61,611 nucleotides of DNA from Corynebacterium rhinophilum (GCF_030227225.1 NZ_JASPHQ010000001.1:1-61611), one strand, 5' to 3'. Positions 37,101 through 47,361 are shown, counted from the first letter of the stretch. Translations and numbers: made by a program. Notes: generated from the sequence alone by a model not told the origin.

Positions 37101-38528
37101 ATGACTGATTTTTCACGCTTAGCAGGAAATGCCACAAAAATCTCGGCTCGCGGCTATGGGTGGACCCACGCTGGGCGCTCCCAACCGGCGCTGCAGGACA
37201 TAGACCTCGTCATCGAACCTGGTGAAAAAATCCTGCTGTGCGGGGACTCCGGTTCCGGAAAGTCCACGCTATTGGCGGCGATGGCAGGTGTCTTGGGCTC
37301 CGATGAGGAAGGCACGCGCACCGGCGAGATTACCTTGGAGGATTCTGCGGGCACGGTGGAAGAGCCGGGGCGGACCATTCCGGTGGGGTTGGTTCTCCAG
37401 GATCCGGATTCGCAGGTCATTTCCGCGCGCGTGGGCGATGATATCGCCTTTGGCTGCGAGAACCTGGCGTATCCGCGCGAGGAGATCTGGCGCAGGGTGC
37501 AACAGGCTCAAGACCTAGTTGGCCCCTATGTGGACCTGGATTTTCCCACCGAGCATCTGTCCGGCGGGCAGAAGCAACGCCTGGCGCTCGCCGGGGTTAT
37601 CGCCATGGGCGCGGGCGTGGTTCTATTGGATGAGCCGACCGCTAACCTGGATCCGGAAGGCGCGCAGGACGTGGTGCGGGCCGTCGGCAAGCTAGTGGAG
37701 CACACCGGTGCCACCTTGGTGGTAGTCGAGCATCAGCATGCTGCGTGGGAAAGCGTGCTGGACCGCGCGGTAGAGCTGAAGGATGGGCGCATTATTTCTG
37801 ATGGCCCCTTTGCTGACGTCGCCCGCAAACGCCAGGTCACCGGTCTCCCGCAGGCGCGGTCGCTGGGAAGCGATGCGCTCGCAGAGTCCAACGCCGCGCT
37901 GTGGAGCAAGGATTTGGTAACCCGCTATGGGCCGCCGCGATCCATCTCCCTGCCGGCGGGGGCTTCGACCGTCATTACCGGCCGCAATGGCGTGGGAAAA
38001 TCGACGTGGCTGATGACTATGGCGGGGTTACTTCCTGCCGAGTCCGGGGAAATCGGGGTCGCTGACTTCATCCGCCGCGGCGTGAAGGGCCCGCCTTCCC
38101 GGTGGAAATCCCGCGAGTTGGCTGACCGCATTGGTTTCGTCTTCCAAAATCCAGAACACCAATTTGTCGCCCGCACCGTGGAAGAGGAATTGCGGGTCGC
38201 GCCCAAGGTCATGCGCGTTGATCCCCCAGAGAAACGCATCGCGCAGCTGGTGGAATCGCTGCGCTTGGGGCACTTGCTCAAGGCCAATCCGTTTACGCTA
38301 TCCGGCGGCGAAAAGCGCCGGCTTTCTGTAGCAACGGCGCTGGTGACCGCCCCGGAGGTGCTGCTCTTGGACGAGCCAACCTTTGGCCAGGATCCCGGCA
38401 CCTTTGTGGAGTTGGTGGGGCTGTTGCGCCAATTGGCCGATGACGGCACGACCATTGCCTCCATTACCCATGACCCGCTCTTTATAGAGGCCTTGGGCGA
38501 TCACCAGGTGGAGGTGCGCGGTGCCTAA
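37101..38528 (+). CDS. ykoD: ECF transporter ATPase, fused double-domain
   Basis: A 475-residue protein with two ABC ATPase domains in one chain. Walker A motifs are GDSGSGKST in the first and GRNGVGKST in the second; signatures are LSGGQKQRLALAG and LSGGEKRRLSVA. The double domain is typical of YkoD, whereas most ECF systems use two separate ATPases. It starts 13 bases after ykoE and overlaps ykoC by 8 bases, indicating a tight operon. Confidence 0.93.
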   Translation: MTDFSRLAGNATKISARGYGWTHAGRSQPALQDIDLVIEPGEKILLCGDSGSGKSTLLAAMAGVLGSDEEGTRTGEITLEDSAGTVEEPGRTIPVGLVLQDPDSQVISARVGDDIAFGCENLAYPREEIWRRVQQAQDLVGPYVDLDFPTEHLSGGQKQRLALAGVIAMGAGVVLLDEPTANLDPEGAQDVVRAVGKLVEHTGATLVVVEHQHAAWESVLDRAVELKDGRIISDGPFADVARKRQVTGLPQARSLGSDALAESNAALWSKDLVTRYGPPRSISLPAGASTVITGRNGVGKSTWLMTMAGLLPAESGEIGVADFIRRGVKGPPSRWKSRELADRIGFVFQNPEHQFVARTVEEELRVAPKVMRVDPPEKRIAQLVESLRLGHLLKANPFTLSGGEKRRLSVATALVTAPEVLLLDEPTFGQDPGTFVELVGLLRQLADDGTTIASITHDPLFIEALGDHQVEVRGA

Positions 38529-39291
38529 TCTCTTGCGCAACGTCAACCCGCTAACTCGTATCTTCCTGATGTTTGTGTGGGTTACGCCGCTGCTCGCCTC
38601 CATCGACTGGGTATCGGCGGCGTTATCGCTGAGCCTGACGTTCATCCTGGCGCCGCTGTGCGGCGTGTCCTGGCTGCGGTTGTGGAAAGCCAGCTGGTTC
38701 CTATTCCTCATCGCCCCGCTTTCGGGCATTTCCATGCTGCTCTATGGCGCGCCCGGGGGAGAGGAGTACTTCAGCTGGTGGCTTATTACGGTGACGGAAA
38801 ATTCGGTCACCTTGGCCATTGCGATCACGCTGCGTGTGCTCGCGGTCGCGCTACCAACGGTGGTGCTCGCACGCGATATCGATCCTACCGAGCTTGGCGA
38901 TGCCCTCTCGCAGATCCTCCGCCTTCCCGCCCGCTTCGTCATCGGCGCGGTAGCCGGAGTACGGATGATGACGCTCTTGCAATCGGATTGGCAATCACTC
39001 GGCATGGCGCGCAGGGCCCGCGGGCTCACGGATGAAGGTCGCTTCAAGCACTTGCTCACGATGTCCTTTGGCCTGTTGGTGATTGCTTTGCGCCGCGGCG
39101 GCAAGCTTGCGACCGCGATGGAAGCGCGCGGGTTCGGGCGCACCCCACCCGGAGGAGGGGAGCGCACCTGGGCCCGAGAATCCAGGTTGCACGCCCACGA
39201 TGGGTGGGTGATGGCCTGCGGTCTCGCCCTTGCTTGTGTACCGGTGGTAACTTCGGTACTTACTGGGGCCTGGAGATTCTTTGGCCTTTAA
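38521..39291 (+). CDS. ykoC: ECF transporter T-component
   Basis: A 256-residue membrane protein of the CbiQ-like family, with several hydrophobic segments and a cytoplasmic coupling region carrying the two short A-R-G motifs (MARRARGLT, AMEARGFGR) that bind the ATPases. GTG 38521 overlaps the ykoD end. It completes the YkoEDC importer. Confidence 0.92.
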   Translation: MPNLLRNVNPLTRIFLMFVWVTPLLASIDWVSAALSLSLTFILAPLCGVSWLRLWKASWFLFLIAPLSGISMLLYGAPGGEEYFSWWLITVTENSVTLAIAITLRVLAVALPTVVLARDIDPTELGDALSQILRLPARFVIGAVAGVRMMTLLQSDWQSLGMARRARGLTDEGRFKHLLTMSFGLLVIALRRGGKLATAMEARGFGRTPPGGGERTWARESRLHAHDGWVMACGLALACVPVVTSVLTGAWRFFGL

Positions 39292-39317
39292 TCCGCGAAA
39301 GCAGTGATTCAAGCACT

Positions 39318-39869
39318 ATGGACATTGATGCCGAACAAGAGCGCCTCTTGGAGGACATCGTTAAGCTAGCAGCCTCGCGAAAGCGTGCGTTTAAACCCAT
39401 CACGGTGCTTATCGATGGCCCCTCGGGCTCCGGCAAAACCTGGACCTCCGCCGCCTTGGCAGATCGCACTAATTGGCGGGTTGTTCACCTCGATGAATTC
39501 TATCCTGGCTGGCATGGCCTGGAAAAGGGCTCCGAGATGGTGGGCGAGCAGGTCTTGCGCACCATGAATCCTGGCTATTGGCGCTGGGATTGGGAAGCCA
39601 ATTGCCCCGGTGACTGGGCAAGCCTCGACGTGCGCGATGACCTCATTATTGAAGGCGTTGGTTCCGTGACCGCGGATAATATCGCGGCGGCGAAAAAGCG
39701 CGGCGCGGTGGTGACCGTGCGCATCGATGGCCCCCGCGACCAACGCTATGAGCGTGCGATTGCCCGCGAGCCGACCTACGAGAAGTGGTTTAGCACCTGG
39801 GAAGAGCAGGAGAAATCCTACTTTTCTGATAAGGCCGCAGAGCCGGACCTGACGTGGGAGTGGGAGTAG
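39318..39869 (+). CDS. P-loop kinase-like protein
   Basis: A 183-residue cytoplasmic protein with the Walker A motif GPSGSGKT (about residues 31-38), HLDEFYPGW as a probable catalytic Asp segment and DLIIEGVGSV as a Walker-B-like strand. The order resembles uridine kinase/phosphoribulokinase-like small kinases, but the substrate is unknown. ATG 39318 begins 26 bases after ykoC, so it may be part of the thiamine-regulated operon; this could hint at vitamin salvage, but is only inference. Confidence 0.75.
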   Translation: MDIDAEQERLLEDIVKLAASRKRAFKPITVLIDGPSGSGKTWTSAALADRTNWRVVHLDEFYPGWHGLEKGSEMVGEQVLRTMNPGYWRWDWEANCPGDWASLDVRDDLIIEGVGSVTADNIAAAKKRGAVVTVRIDGPRDQRYERAIAREPTYEKWFSTWEEQEKSYFSDKAAEPDLTWEWE

Positions 39870-39924
39870 CCCCTCCGCGCCGCCGGCAGGACGGACTACC
39901 GGTTTTGTGTTCATAGCGCTGGCT

Positions 39925-39954
39925 TTGCTAGTCTTACCTCTAGTTCACTATGTA
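39925..39954 (+). promoter_or_regulatory. Possible promoter of rpsL-rpsG
   Basis: TTGCTA (39925-39930), 18-base spacer, TATGTA (39949-39954). It would give a leader of about 170 bases with a CAAGGC/GCCTTG hairpin at about 40011. Confidence 0.4.
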
Positions 39955-40132
39955 CTGCGCACCCTGTGTGAATATGGCGCGCAAAGAACATGGTGAAAAG
40001 TCTGATCCTTAACAAGGCGCCCGCCTTGGGAAGAGTTCTGGACATGCGGAAGCGCCCCGGGAAAGAGCGCCTATTTTTGCATGTTTGGTTCCCTTCTTAA
40101 GAAGTGGTGCAATTCGACAGAAAGACTGTTTA

Positions 40133-40504
40133 ATGCCAACTATTCAACAGCTGGTCCGCAAGGGCCGCCAGACCAAGCGCAAAGAGGTCTCTACCGCTGC
40201 GCTGAAGGGTTCCCCGCAGCGTCGTGGCGTGTGCACCCGCGTGTACACCACCACCCCGAAGAAGCCGAACTCTGCTCTTCGTAAGGTTGCTCGTGTGCGC
40301 CTTACCAGCGGCATCGAGGTTTCGGCCTACATCCCAGGTGAGGGCCACAACCTGCAGGAGCACTCCATGGTCCTCGTTCGCGGCGGCCGTGTGAAGGACC
40401 TTCCAGGTGTTCGTTACAAGATCATCCGTGGCTCCCTGGATGCCCAGGGTGTCAAGGACCGTAAGCAGGCTCGTTCCCGTTACGGCGCAAAGAAGGGACA
40501 GTAA
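40133..40504 (+). CDS. rpsL: 30S ribosomal protein S12
   Basis: S12 of 123 residues, actinobacterial length, with the decoding-site segment [19 protein letters not shown] and [14 protein letters not shown]. Lys is present at the two positions where changes give streptomycin resistance (K43, K88), so the sequence is of the susceptible type. ATG 40133 was chosen over an upstream in-frame start because the protein begins [12 protein letters not shown] in the whole family. Confidence 0.97.
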   Translation: MPTIQQLVRKGRQTKRKEVSTAALKGSPQRRGVCTRVYTTTPKKPNSALRKVARVRLTSGIEVSAYIPGEGHNLQEHSMVLVRGGRVKDLPGVRYKIIRGSLDAQGVKDRKQARSRYGAKKGQ

Positions 40505-40510
40505 TAAACA

Positions 40511-40978
40511 ATGCGTAAGAATGCTGCTCCGAAGCGTCCTGTAGTAAAGGACCCGGTATACAACTCCGAGCAGGTAACCATGCTCGTCAACAAGATCCTC
40601 CAGGACGGCAAGAAGTCCACCGCAGAGCGCATCGTCTACGGCGCGCTTGAGGCTTGCCGCGAGAAGACCGGCACCGACCCGGTTGGCACCCTGGAAAAGG
40701 CGCTGGGCAACATCCGCCCGGACCTCGAGGTTCGTTCCCGCCGCGTGGGTGGCGCTACCTACCAGGTGCCGGTTGAGGTCCGTCCGGACCGCGCCAACAC
40801 CTTGGCACTGCGCTGGATGGTGACCTTCACCCGTCAGCGCCGCGAGAACTCCATGATCGAGCGTCTCGCCAACGAGATCCTGGATGCCTCCAACGGCCTC
40901 GGTGCTTCCGTGAAGCGCCGCGAGGATACCCACAAGATGGCTGAGGCTAACCGCGCCTTCGCTCACTACCGCTGGTAA
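40511..40978 (+). CDS. rpsG: 30S ribosomal protein S7
   Basis: S7 of 155 residues, starting [11 protein letters not shown] and containing [16 protein letters not shown], the 16S rRNA-binding and E-site region. It follows rpsL after 6 bases, as one transcription unit. Confidence 0.97.
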   Translation: MRKNAAPKRPVVKDPVYNSEQVTMLVNKILQDGKKSTAERIVYGALEACREKTGTDPVGTLEKALGNIRPDLEVRSRRVGGATYQVPVEVRPDRANTLALRWMVTFTRQRRENSMIERLANEILDASNGLGASVKRREDTHKMAEANRAFAHYRW

Positions 40979-41297
40979 TTTTTCAGCACCTGCATCAATG
41001 GCCTAAGCAACGAGAAACGAGTTTCGCGCTGATTTCCGGGTTCCCCGGCGGCGACACAAAACTTCATATCTCTTGCTTGGGCCATTTTGGTGGCACCGGG
41101 TGTGATTTAGACCAGCGCAGCTGGCCTAGTCCAGCGCATTCGCTTTATGTCCAGTACACTGAAGCGATGGAAGTCTAGGAGCCACTGGGCACCTAGCACG
41201 GCCACTCAAAGGCAAACTTTTCAAGAACTTATCCATGCAGGCGTCTTAGCCAGGTTTCTGGTCACGGCGTCGACGACTATTAAGTTGGGGTATAAAC
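40979..41297 (+). promoter_or_regulatory. Intergenic region rpsG-fusA with a long-range stem
   Basis: A gene-free stretch of 319 bases. ATGGCCTAAGCAA (40998-41010) can pair with TTGCTTGGGCCAT (41073-41085) through 13 positions with a single U-G pair, closing a 62-base interior that contains a smaller GAAAC/GTTTC hairpin. TTTT follows. It may be a processing site or partial terminator between rpsG and fusA. A TACACT -10-like hexamer at 41155-41160 may belong to a fusA promoter, but its -35 is poor. Confidence 0.5.
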
Positions 41298-43427
41298 GTG
41301 GCACAAGAAGTGCTCAAGGATCTGAACAAGGTCCGCAACATTGGCATCATGGCCCACATCGATGCTGGTAAGACGACCACTACCGAGCGTATTCTCTTCT
41401 ACACCGGTATCAACCGTAAGGTGGGCGAGACCCACGACGGTGCATCCACCACTGACTGGATGGCACAGGAGAAGGAACGCGGCATCACCATTACCTCCGC
41501 TGCCGTGACCTGTTTCTGGAACAACAACCAGATCAACATCATTGACACCCCGGGTCACGTTGACTTCACCGTTGAGGTTGAGCGCTCCCTGCGTGTCCTC
41601 GATGGCGCCGTCGCCGTCTTCGACGGTAAGGAAGGTGTGGAGCCACAGTCCGAGCAGGTGTGGCGCCAGGCTGCTAAGTACGACGTTCCACGTATCTGCT
41701 TCGTCAACAAGATGGACAAGCTGGGCGCAGACTTCTACTACACCGTTGACACGATCGTTGAACGCCTGGGCGCTAAGCCGCTCGTTATGCAGCTGCCTAT
41801 CGGCGCTGAGGATGACTTCGACGGTGTCGTTGACCTGCTGAACATGCAGGCCATCACCTGGCGCGGCAAGGTCGAGACCGGTGCTGAGCCAACCTACGAG
41901 GAGATCCCTGAGGACCTCAAGGAAAAGGCTGAGCAGTACCGCGAGCAGCTGGTTGAGGCCGTTGCAGAGTCTGACGAAGAACTCATGGAGAAGTACTTCG
42001 GCGGCGAAGAGCTTTCCATCGACGAGCTGAAGGCCGGCATCCGCAAGCTGACCATCAACTCCGAGATTTACCCGGTCTACTGCGGTACCGCTTACCGCAA
42101 CAAGGGTGTCCAGCCGCTGCTGGATGCTGTTGTGGACTTCCTGCCTAACCCGCTGGACGTGGGCGAGGTTATCGGCCACGCTGTCGGCGATGAGGAGCAG
42201 GAGCTTACCCGTAAGCCTTCCGTTGAGTCTTCCTTCTCCGCGCTGTCCTTCAAGATTGCAGCTCACCCGTTCTTTGGTCAGCTCAACTTCGTGCGCGTGT
42301 ACTCAGGCCAGGTCACCCCTGGTACCGAGGTTATGAACTCCACCAAGGGCAAGAAGGAGCGCATCGGTAAGCTCTTCCAGATGCACGCCAACAAGGAGAA
42401 CCCGGTGGAGCAGGCTGACGCCGGCAACATCTACGCCGTTGTGGGTCTGAAGGAAACCACTACCGGTGACACCCTGTGTGACAAGAACGACCAGATCATT
42501 CTTGAGTCCATGGACTTTCCGGACCCGGTTATCAAGGTCTCCATCGAGCCGAAGACCAAGGCCGACCAGGAGAAGCTGGGTAACGCCATCCAGAAGCTTG
42601 CTGCTGAGGACCCAACCTTTACCGTTGAGCTGGATGATGAAACCGGCCAGACCGTCATCGGCGGTATGGGCGAGCTCCACCTCGACGTTCTTGTTGACCG
42701 CATGAAGCGCGAGTTCAAGGTCGAGGCAAACATCGGTAACCCACAGGTTGCTTACCGCGAGACCATCCGCCGCAAGGTGGAGTCCATCGACTACACCCAC
42801 AAGAAGCAGACCGGTGGTTCCGGCCAGTTCGCAAAGGTTATCTGCACCATCGAGCCGTACAACCCGGACCCAGAGACCTTGGAAGAGGGCGAGTCTGCAA
42901 CCTACGCGTTCGAGAACGCCGTTACCGGTGGCCGCGTGCCGAAGGAATACATTCCTTCCGTCGATGCTGGTATCCAGGACGCTATGCAATACGGCTACCT
43001 GGCTGGCTTCCCGATGGTCAACATCAAGGCAACGCTCGAAGACGGCGCTTACCACGACGTTGACTCCTCCGAGATGGCCTTCAAGCTGGCCGGCTCCCAG
43101 GTATTCAAGGAAGCTATGGCCAAGGCAAAGCCGGTTCTGCTGGAGCCAATGATGGCCGTTGAGGTTGTTACCCCTGAGGAGTACATGGGTACCGTTAACG
43201 GTGACATCTCCTCCCGTCGTGGCCAGGTCTTCGCCATGGAAGACCGCTCCGGCGCCAAGGTCGTCAAGGCCAAGGTTCCGCTGTCTGAGATGTTCGGCTA
43301 CATCGGTGACCTGCGTTCTTCCACCGCAGGCCGCGCTAACTTCACCATGGTCTTCGACTCCTACGCTGAGGTTCCTTCCTCCGTGGCTCAGGAGATCATC
43401 GAAGAGCGCACCGGCGGCGCGAACTAA
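41298..43427 (+). CDS. fusA: Elongation factor G
   Basis: EF-G of 709 residues. The G domain has [15 protein letters not shown] (P-loop), RGITITSAA (switch I), [12 protein letters not shown] and NKMDK, followed by domains II to V with the [14 protein letters not shown] region near the C-terminus. It drives translocation and recycling. The start is GTG 41298, 16 bases after a TTGGGG box; the N-terminus [17 protein letters not shown] fits the actinobacterial family. Confidence 0.97.
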   Translation: MAQEVLKDLNKVRNIGIMAHIDAGKTTTTERILFYTGINRKVGETHDGASTTDWMAQEKERGITITSAAVTCFWNNNQINIIDTPGHVDFTVEVERSLRVLDGAVAVFDGKEGVEPQSEQVWRQAAKYDVPRICFVNKMDKLGADFYYTVDTIVERLGAKPLVMQLPIGAEDDFDGVVDLLNMQAITWRGKVETGAEPTYEEIPEDLKEKAEQYREQLVEAVAESDEELMEKYFGGEELSIDELKAGIRKLTINSEIYPVYCGTAYRNKGVQPLLDAVVDFLPNPLDVGEVIGHAVGDEEQELTRKPSVESSFSALSFKIAAHPFFGQLNFVRVYSGQVTPGTEVMNSTKGKKERIGKLFQMHANKENPVEQADAGNIYAVVGLKETTTGDTLCDKNDQIILESMDFPDPVIKVSIEPKTKADQEKLGNAIQKLAAEDPTFTVELDDETGQTVIGGMGELHLDVLVDRMKREFKVEANIGNPQVAYRETIRRKVESIDYTHKKQTGGSGQFAKVICTIEPYNPDPETLEEGESATYAFENAVTGGRVPKEYIPSVDAGIQDAMQYGYLAGFPMVNIKATLEDGAYHDVDSSEMAFKLAGSQVFKEAMAKAKPVLLEPMMAVEVVTPEEYMGTVNGDISSRRGQVFAMEDRSGAKVVKAKVPLSEMFGYIGDLRSSTAGRANFTMVFDSYAEVPSSVAQEIIEERTGGAN

Positions 43428-43816
43428 TAGCGACGCCCCGCCCGTTCAGGGGTGGTTAAGGGCTGGTAGTCTCTGCCAGTAGATGCTAGCCTCACCGCTA
43501 AATGTGGCAACTGGGCCGGGTAGCGGCGGGCTGAGTTTGCAGCTAACACCATTGGTTGTGAATTGAGCCGGCCGTTACCCTCCCAGGATCCTTTATTTGA
43601 GACTCTTGTTGAGGGAAATGGCCGCGAAGATACGCGGGGTTACCTCCTATAATGGCGGTTTGAAAAAACCGCGGGATAAATCTAGGATCGTGTAACTGGC
43701 ACGTAAAGAAAGCGTCATTAGCGCTTTGTCCCAGACAATGGGTCAGGTGCCAATGACAACTGTCAACCACGTGGCTGCGAAGGTCGTAGCCACCATATAG
43801 TCCAGGAGGACATACA
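43428..43816 (+). promoter_or_regulatory. Leader of tuf
   Basis: A gene-free stretch of 389 bases. Besides the promoter listed separately, its 3' end reads GTGGCTGCGAAGGTCGTAG with CCACC and the ribosome site AGGAGGACATACA, which closely resembles the well-known C. glutamicum tuf leader as remembered. A TATAAT hexamer at 43648-43653 has no convincing -35. The GTGGCTGCGA/TCGTAGCCAC hairpin just upstream of the start may affect translation. Confidence 0.65.
43660..43688 (+). promoter_or_regulatory. Promoter of tuf
   Basis: -35 TTGAAA (43660-43665), 17-base spacer, -10 TAGGAT (43683-43688). Confidence 0.6.
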
Positions 43817-45007
43817 GTGGCAAAGGAGAAGTTCGAGCGTACGAAGCCGCATGTGAACATCGGCACCATCGGACACGTCGACCACGGCAAGACCACCACC
43901 ACCGCAGCGATCACCAAGGTTCTGGCTGACCAGTACCCTGAGGAGAACCAGGCATTCGCGTTCGACATGATCGACAAGGCTCCTGAGGAGAAGGAGCGCG
44001 GTATTACCATTAACATCTCCCACGTGGAGTACTCCACCCCGAAGCGTCACTACGCACACGTTGACGCCCCGGGCCACGCCGACTACATCAAGAACATGAT
44101 TACCGGCGCAGCTCAGATGGACGGCGCTATCCTGGTTGTTGCTGCAACAGATGGCCCGATGCCGCAGACCCGTGAGCACGTTCTGCTTGCTCGCCAGGTT
44201 GGCGTTCCTTACATCCTCGTTGCACTGAACAAGTGCGACATGGTTGACGATGAGGAAATCATCGAGCTCGTGGAGATGGAAATCTCCGAGCTGCTCGCAG
44301 AGCAGGACTACGATGAGGAAGCTCCTATCGTTCACATCTCCGCTCTGAAGGCACTCGAGGGTGACGAGAAGTGGGTACAGTCCATCGTTGACCTGATGGA
44401 TGCCTGCGACAACTCCATCCCTGACCCGGAGCGCGCTACCGACCAGCCGTTCCTGATGCCTATCGAGGACATCTTCACCATTACCGGCCGCGGTACCGTT
44501 GTTACCGGCCGTGTTGAGCGCGGTCGTCTGAACGTCAATGAGGACGTTGAGATCATCGGTATCCAGGAGAAGTCCCAGAACACCACCGTTACCGGTATCG
44601 AGATGTTCCGCAAGATGATGGACTACACCGAGGCTGGCGACAACTGTGGTCTGCTTCTGCGTGGTACCAAGCGTGAGGACGTTGAGCGTGGCCAGGTTGT
44701 TATCAAGCCGGGCGCTTACACCCCTCACACCAAGTTCGAGGGTTCCGTCTACGTCCTGAAGAAGGAAGAGGGCGGCCGCCACACCCCGTTCATGAACAAC
44801 TACCGTCCTCAGTTCTACTTCCGCACCACCGACGTTACCGGTGTTGTGAACCTGCCTGAGGGCACCGAGATGGTTATGCCTGGCGACAACGTTGAGATGT
44901 CCGTTGAGCTCATCCAGCCTGTTGCTATGGACGAGGGCCTGCGCTTCGCTATCCGCGAGGGCTCCCGCACCGTCGGCGCTGGCCGCGTTACCAAGGTTCT
45001 CGACTAA
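43817..45007 (+). CDS. tuf: Elongation factor Tu
   Basis: EF-Tu of 396 residues, the standard size. The P-loop [35 protein letters not shown] and NKCDM are in order, followed by domains II and III. It delivers aminoacyl-tRNA to the ribosome. The start is GTG 43817 after AGGAGGACATACA. Only one tuf copy is seen in the window. Strong codon bias fits very high expression. A terminator follows 35 bases on. Confidence 0.98.
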   Translation: MAKEKFERTKPHVNIGTIGHVDHGKTTTTAAITKVLADQYPEENQAFAFDMIDKAPEEKERGITINISHVEYSTPKRHYAHVDAPGHADYIKNMITGAAQMDGAILVVAATDGPMPQTREHVLLARQVGVPYILVALNKCDMVDDEEIIELVEMEISELLAEQDYDEEAPIVHISALKALEGDEKWVQSIVDLMDACDNSIPDPERATDQPFLMPIEDIFTITGRGTVVTGRVERGRLNVNEDVEIIGIQEKSQNTTVTGIEMFRKMMDYTEAGDNCGLLLRGTKREDVERGQVVIKPGAYTPHTKFEGSVYVLKKEEGGRHTPFMNNYRPQFYFRTTDVTGVVNLPEGTEMVMPGDNVEMSVELIQPVAMDEGLRFAIREGSRTVGAGRVTKVLD

Positions 45008-45041
45008 TCGAGGCTTCGTAACCGCTCAGTAGAGCATTAAG

Positions 45042-45078
45042 AGTCCGCTGCACCGCATGCCGGTGTGGCGGACTTTTT
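45042..45078 (+). terminator. Terminator of tuf
   Basis: AGTCCGC with GCACCG pairs with CGGTGT and GGCGGACT around a CATG loop, followed by TTTTT. Confidence 0.85.
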
Positions 45079-45396
45079 TGATTTCTACGCGCGCCTTGAG
45101 TTGGAGAGGTCGTTGGCTACAGGCAGTGCTGTACGTTAGTGGCTTTTTCTGCTCTCCGAGGGAACTGTAGGCCCAGCTTAAGACCTGTTCACGCAGTTAG
45201 AGGCCTGAATGCAGCGATATGGCTGTGCCAGGGTAGAGGCCATCTCGGAGGCTTTTAGCTGGAGCCGCCATTGGCGCGGGCCGCTCCTAGGTAGGAGTCG
45301 CAATGTGTTGGCTCTAGGGCATCCGTGTAGTGGCGAGTCCGATAAGCTGCCGGACGGTCTGCGCAAACGGCTAATGGGCCGCCATCGCGAGCCTGT

Positions 45397-45425
45397 CTCG
45401 CTGCCCTCGCCTGGGCAGCGAGTTT
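45397..45425 (+). terminator. Hairpin with short T-run in the gene-free region
   Basis: Perfect 10-bp stem CTCGCTGCCC / GGGCAGCGAG with a 6-base loop, followed by TTT. No gene ends nearby on either strand. Confidence 0.55.
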
Positions 45426-45486
45426 GCCCCCTTAAGTTGGGTTCTGTTGGGGGTTTGCAGGGTCCAAACACACCCAAACACAAAGG

Positions 45487-45526
45487 AAGGCCTTCCACTA
45501 CCTGCAGGCAGGTAGTGGAAGGCCTT
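45487..45526 (-). terminator. Terminator of the peptide transporter operon
   Basis: Perfect inverted repeat with arms 45487-45505 and 45508-45526, 19 bases each, centred on AG. It lies 22 bases past the minus-strand oppA stop; T-rich sequence follows on that strand. Confidence 0.75.
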
Positions 45527-45548
45527 TACCTGGTGAGAGAAGTAGTTA

Positions 45549-47249
45549 TTACTTCTCCCAGCCGATGTTTTCCTTAGGGATGACGGCGAATCCAGGGGCG
45601 CCCATGTTGGCGATGCCCTTCTTCAGACCGACCATCTGGGGGCCGTTGGCGAACGGAAGCAGTCCGTATTCCGCGAAGGCTTCGGACTCGAGCTCGTTGA
45701 TGCGCTCGATCTGCTCATCGCGGGTCGGCAGCTTCTGCATCTCTTCAATCTTCTTATCGAATTCCTCGGTACCAGTGCCGGACTTGTTGAGGGTGGAGTC
45801 GCTGGCGTAGGTCTGACCGAAGAATGCCGGGCCGAATGGGTCACTTGCGGCGATACCGGAGAGGAAGAGGTCAAAGTCGCGCTCGTTGCTGATCTTGGAG
45901 AAGTCAGAGCTTGGGTGCTCCTCAATCTTCAGCTCAATGCCAGCGTCCTTCAGCATCTTCTGGACGGCGGTAGCGGTGGACTTGGAGACCTCGTCATCGC
46001 CGATAAGAACGTAGCGCAGAGACAGCTTGTCGCCGTCCTTGGCGTAGTAGCCATCATCGCCCTCAGAGTAGCCGGCGTCCTCCAGCAGGCTCTTGGCCTC
46101 TTCAACGTCGTACTCGAGAACCTCAGAAAGGTTGTCCTTGTAGTCTTCCTGGGTTGGGTACAGGGTCAGGGAGCCAGGCATTTCCTCTTCATAGCCCAGG
46201 CCGTTGTAGCGGATCTCTGCGAGCTGGTCGCGGTCGATGGCTGCAAATACTGCGTGGCGAACATCTTTATCAGCCAGCTGTGGGGCCTTGGAATTCAAGG
46301 TGAATAGGACGTTGGCCGGGCGGGTGGCTGCGCGGACGTCGATGGAATCGCCCATGTCGGCGGCGATGGTGAGGTTGTTCTTGCTGCCCACGCCGGCGGC
46401 GTCGATTTCGCCAGCCTGGAAAGCGTTGATGGTTGCCTGGGACTCTATCGCGCGGTAGCTGACCTTGTCCAGCTTCGGCTCATCACCCCACCACTTTTCG
46501 TTAGGCACGAAGGACACGGTGCCGCCGCGGAAGTCGGAGTTTTCCACCTTGAATGGGCCCGCGCCGTACTGTGGGTTGAGCTTGCCCAAGTATTCCTGGT
46601 CAAATTTCTCGGCGGTATCGATCGCTGGGTGCAGGATGTCGTTGAAAAGTCCCTGCCACCATGGGTATGGGCTCTCGAAGGTGACCACGGCTTCCTTGTC
46701 GTTCTCACCCTTCTCCACGGATTCGATTAGCTCGTAACCGTCGGTGGAATTGACCTGGACGTCCATGTCCTTGCCGTTGTTGAAGCGCCAGGTGTTCTCG
46801 AAAGCGGTCCAGTCAATGGGGGTGCCATCGTTGAAGGTGGCGTCATCGTTGATGTCGTAGGTCACGACGGTCTTATCGCCCTCGGTGGACTCGTCTACCG
46901 AATCCAGGTACGCGGGGTTTGGGGTGTAGTTACCCTCGCCGTCATAAAGCGCCATTTGCGGGTTGTACCAGCCCCATACGGTGCTGGTATCGGTGGTCAT
47001 GTTGGCGTGTAAACGGTTCTGCTGCTCGGTCAGCTCCCCAAGGGAGAGGGTGAGCTCACCGCCGTCCTTAATCTCATCGCGTTCTTTTTCGTTGTAGTCA
47101 CCGGACGGTTTGACGTCGATTTCGAGACCGCCGACAGCCTTGTTGGAGGAGTCGCCACCGTCACCAGAACCCGAGCAGGCGGTGAGTGCGAGCGCGGTGG
47201 CGGAGAGAGTGGCAACCGTTGCTATACGGAAGCGACCGAACTTTTTCAT
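45549..47249 (-). CDS. oppA: Peptide ABC transporter substrate-binding lipoprotein
   Basis: A 566-residue family-5 solute-binding protein. A lipoprotein signal (MKKFGRFRIATVATLSATA, lipobox LTAC) puts it on the outer face of the membrane. The mature part has the DppA/OppA pattern, for example DATFNDGTPIDWTAFENTWRF. ATG 47249 is chosen since the signal starts there. It is the last gene in the direction of transcription, 146 bases after the ATPase gene, and has its own promoter-like sequence, so it may be made in excess over the membrane parts. The peptide length bound is unknown. Confidence 0.9.
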   Translation of the reverse strand: MKKFGRFRIATVATLSATALALTACSGSGDGGDSSNKAVGGLEIDVKPSGDYNEKERDEIKDGGELTLSLGELTEQQNRLHANMTTDTSTVWGWYNPQMALYDGEGNYTPNPAYLDSVDESTEGDKTVVTYDINDDATFNDGTPIDWTAFENTWRFNNGKDMDVQVNSTDGYELIESVEKGENDKEAVVTFESPYPWWQGLFNDILHPAIDTAEKFDQEYLGKLNPQYGAGPFKVENSDFRGGTVSFVPNEKWWGDEPKLDKVSYRAIESQATINAFQAGEIDAAGVGSKNNLTIAADMGDSIDVRAATRPANVLFTLNSKAPQLADKDVRHAVFAAIDRDQLAEIRYNGLGYEEEMPGSLTLYPTQEDYKDNLSEVLEYDVEEAKSLLEDAGYSEGDDGYYAKDGDKLSLRYVLIGDDEVSKSTATAVQKMLKDAGIELKIEEHPSSDFSKISNERDFDLFLSGIAASDPFGPAFFGQTYASDSTLNKSGTGTEEFDKKIEEMQKLPTRDEQIERINELESEAFAEYGLLPFANGPQMVGLKKGIANMGAPGFAVIPKENIGWEK

Positions 47250-47331
47250 GGGGATTACTCCTTGCGTGAGATGAAGACGAAGTTGGCATAGACGGTCGAA
47301 TAGGTAACCGTCTACTGCAACCATGTGAATT

Positions 47332-47361
47332 ACTTTACAATATTTATATTTGTGTCCGCAA
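47332..47361 (-). promoter_or_regulatory. Promoter-like sequence of oppA
   Basis: Minus strand -35 TTGCGG (47356-47361), 18-base spacer, -10 TAAAGT (47332-47337), in the oppDF-oppA gap. Confidence 0.5.

Larger units (their letters stand above)
45008..45548 (+). other. Gene-free, GC-rich region after tuf; possible small RNA
   Basis: No convincing gene is found in these 541 bases; open frames on both strands lack a family, a ribosome site and codon bias. It contains the tuf terminator, then some 300 bases ending in a second intrinsic-terminator-like hairpin (45397-45425), and finally the terminator of the minus-strand peptide operon. The middle section could therefore encode an independent small RNA on the plus strand (inference). 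Confidence 0.4.

Noticed and set aside
45209..45577. A 122-codon plus-strand open frame after tuf
   Set aside because: No family, no Shine-Dalgarno, no codon bias, and it runs through two terminator hairpins into the 3' end of oppA.
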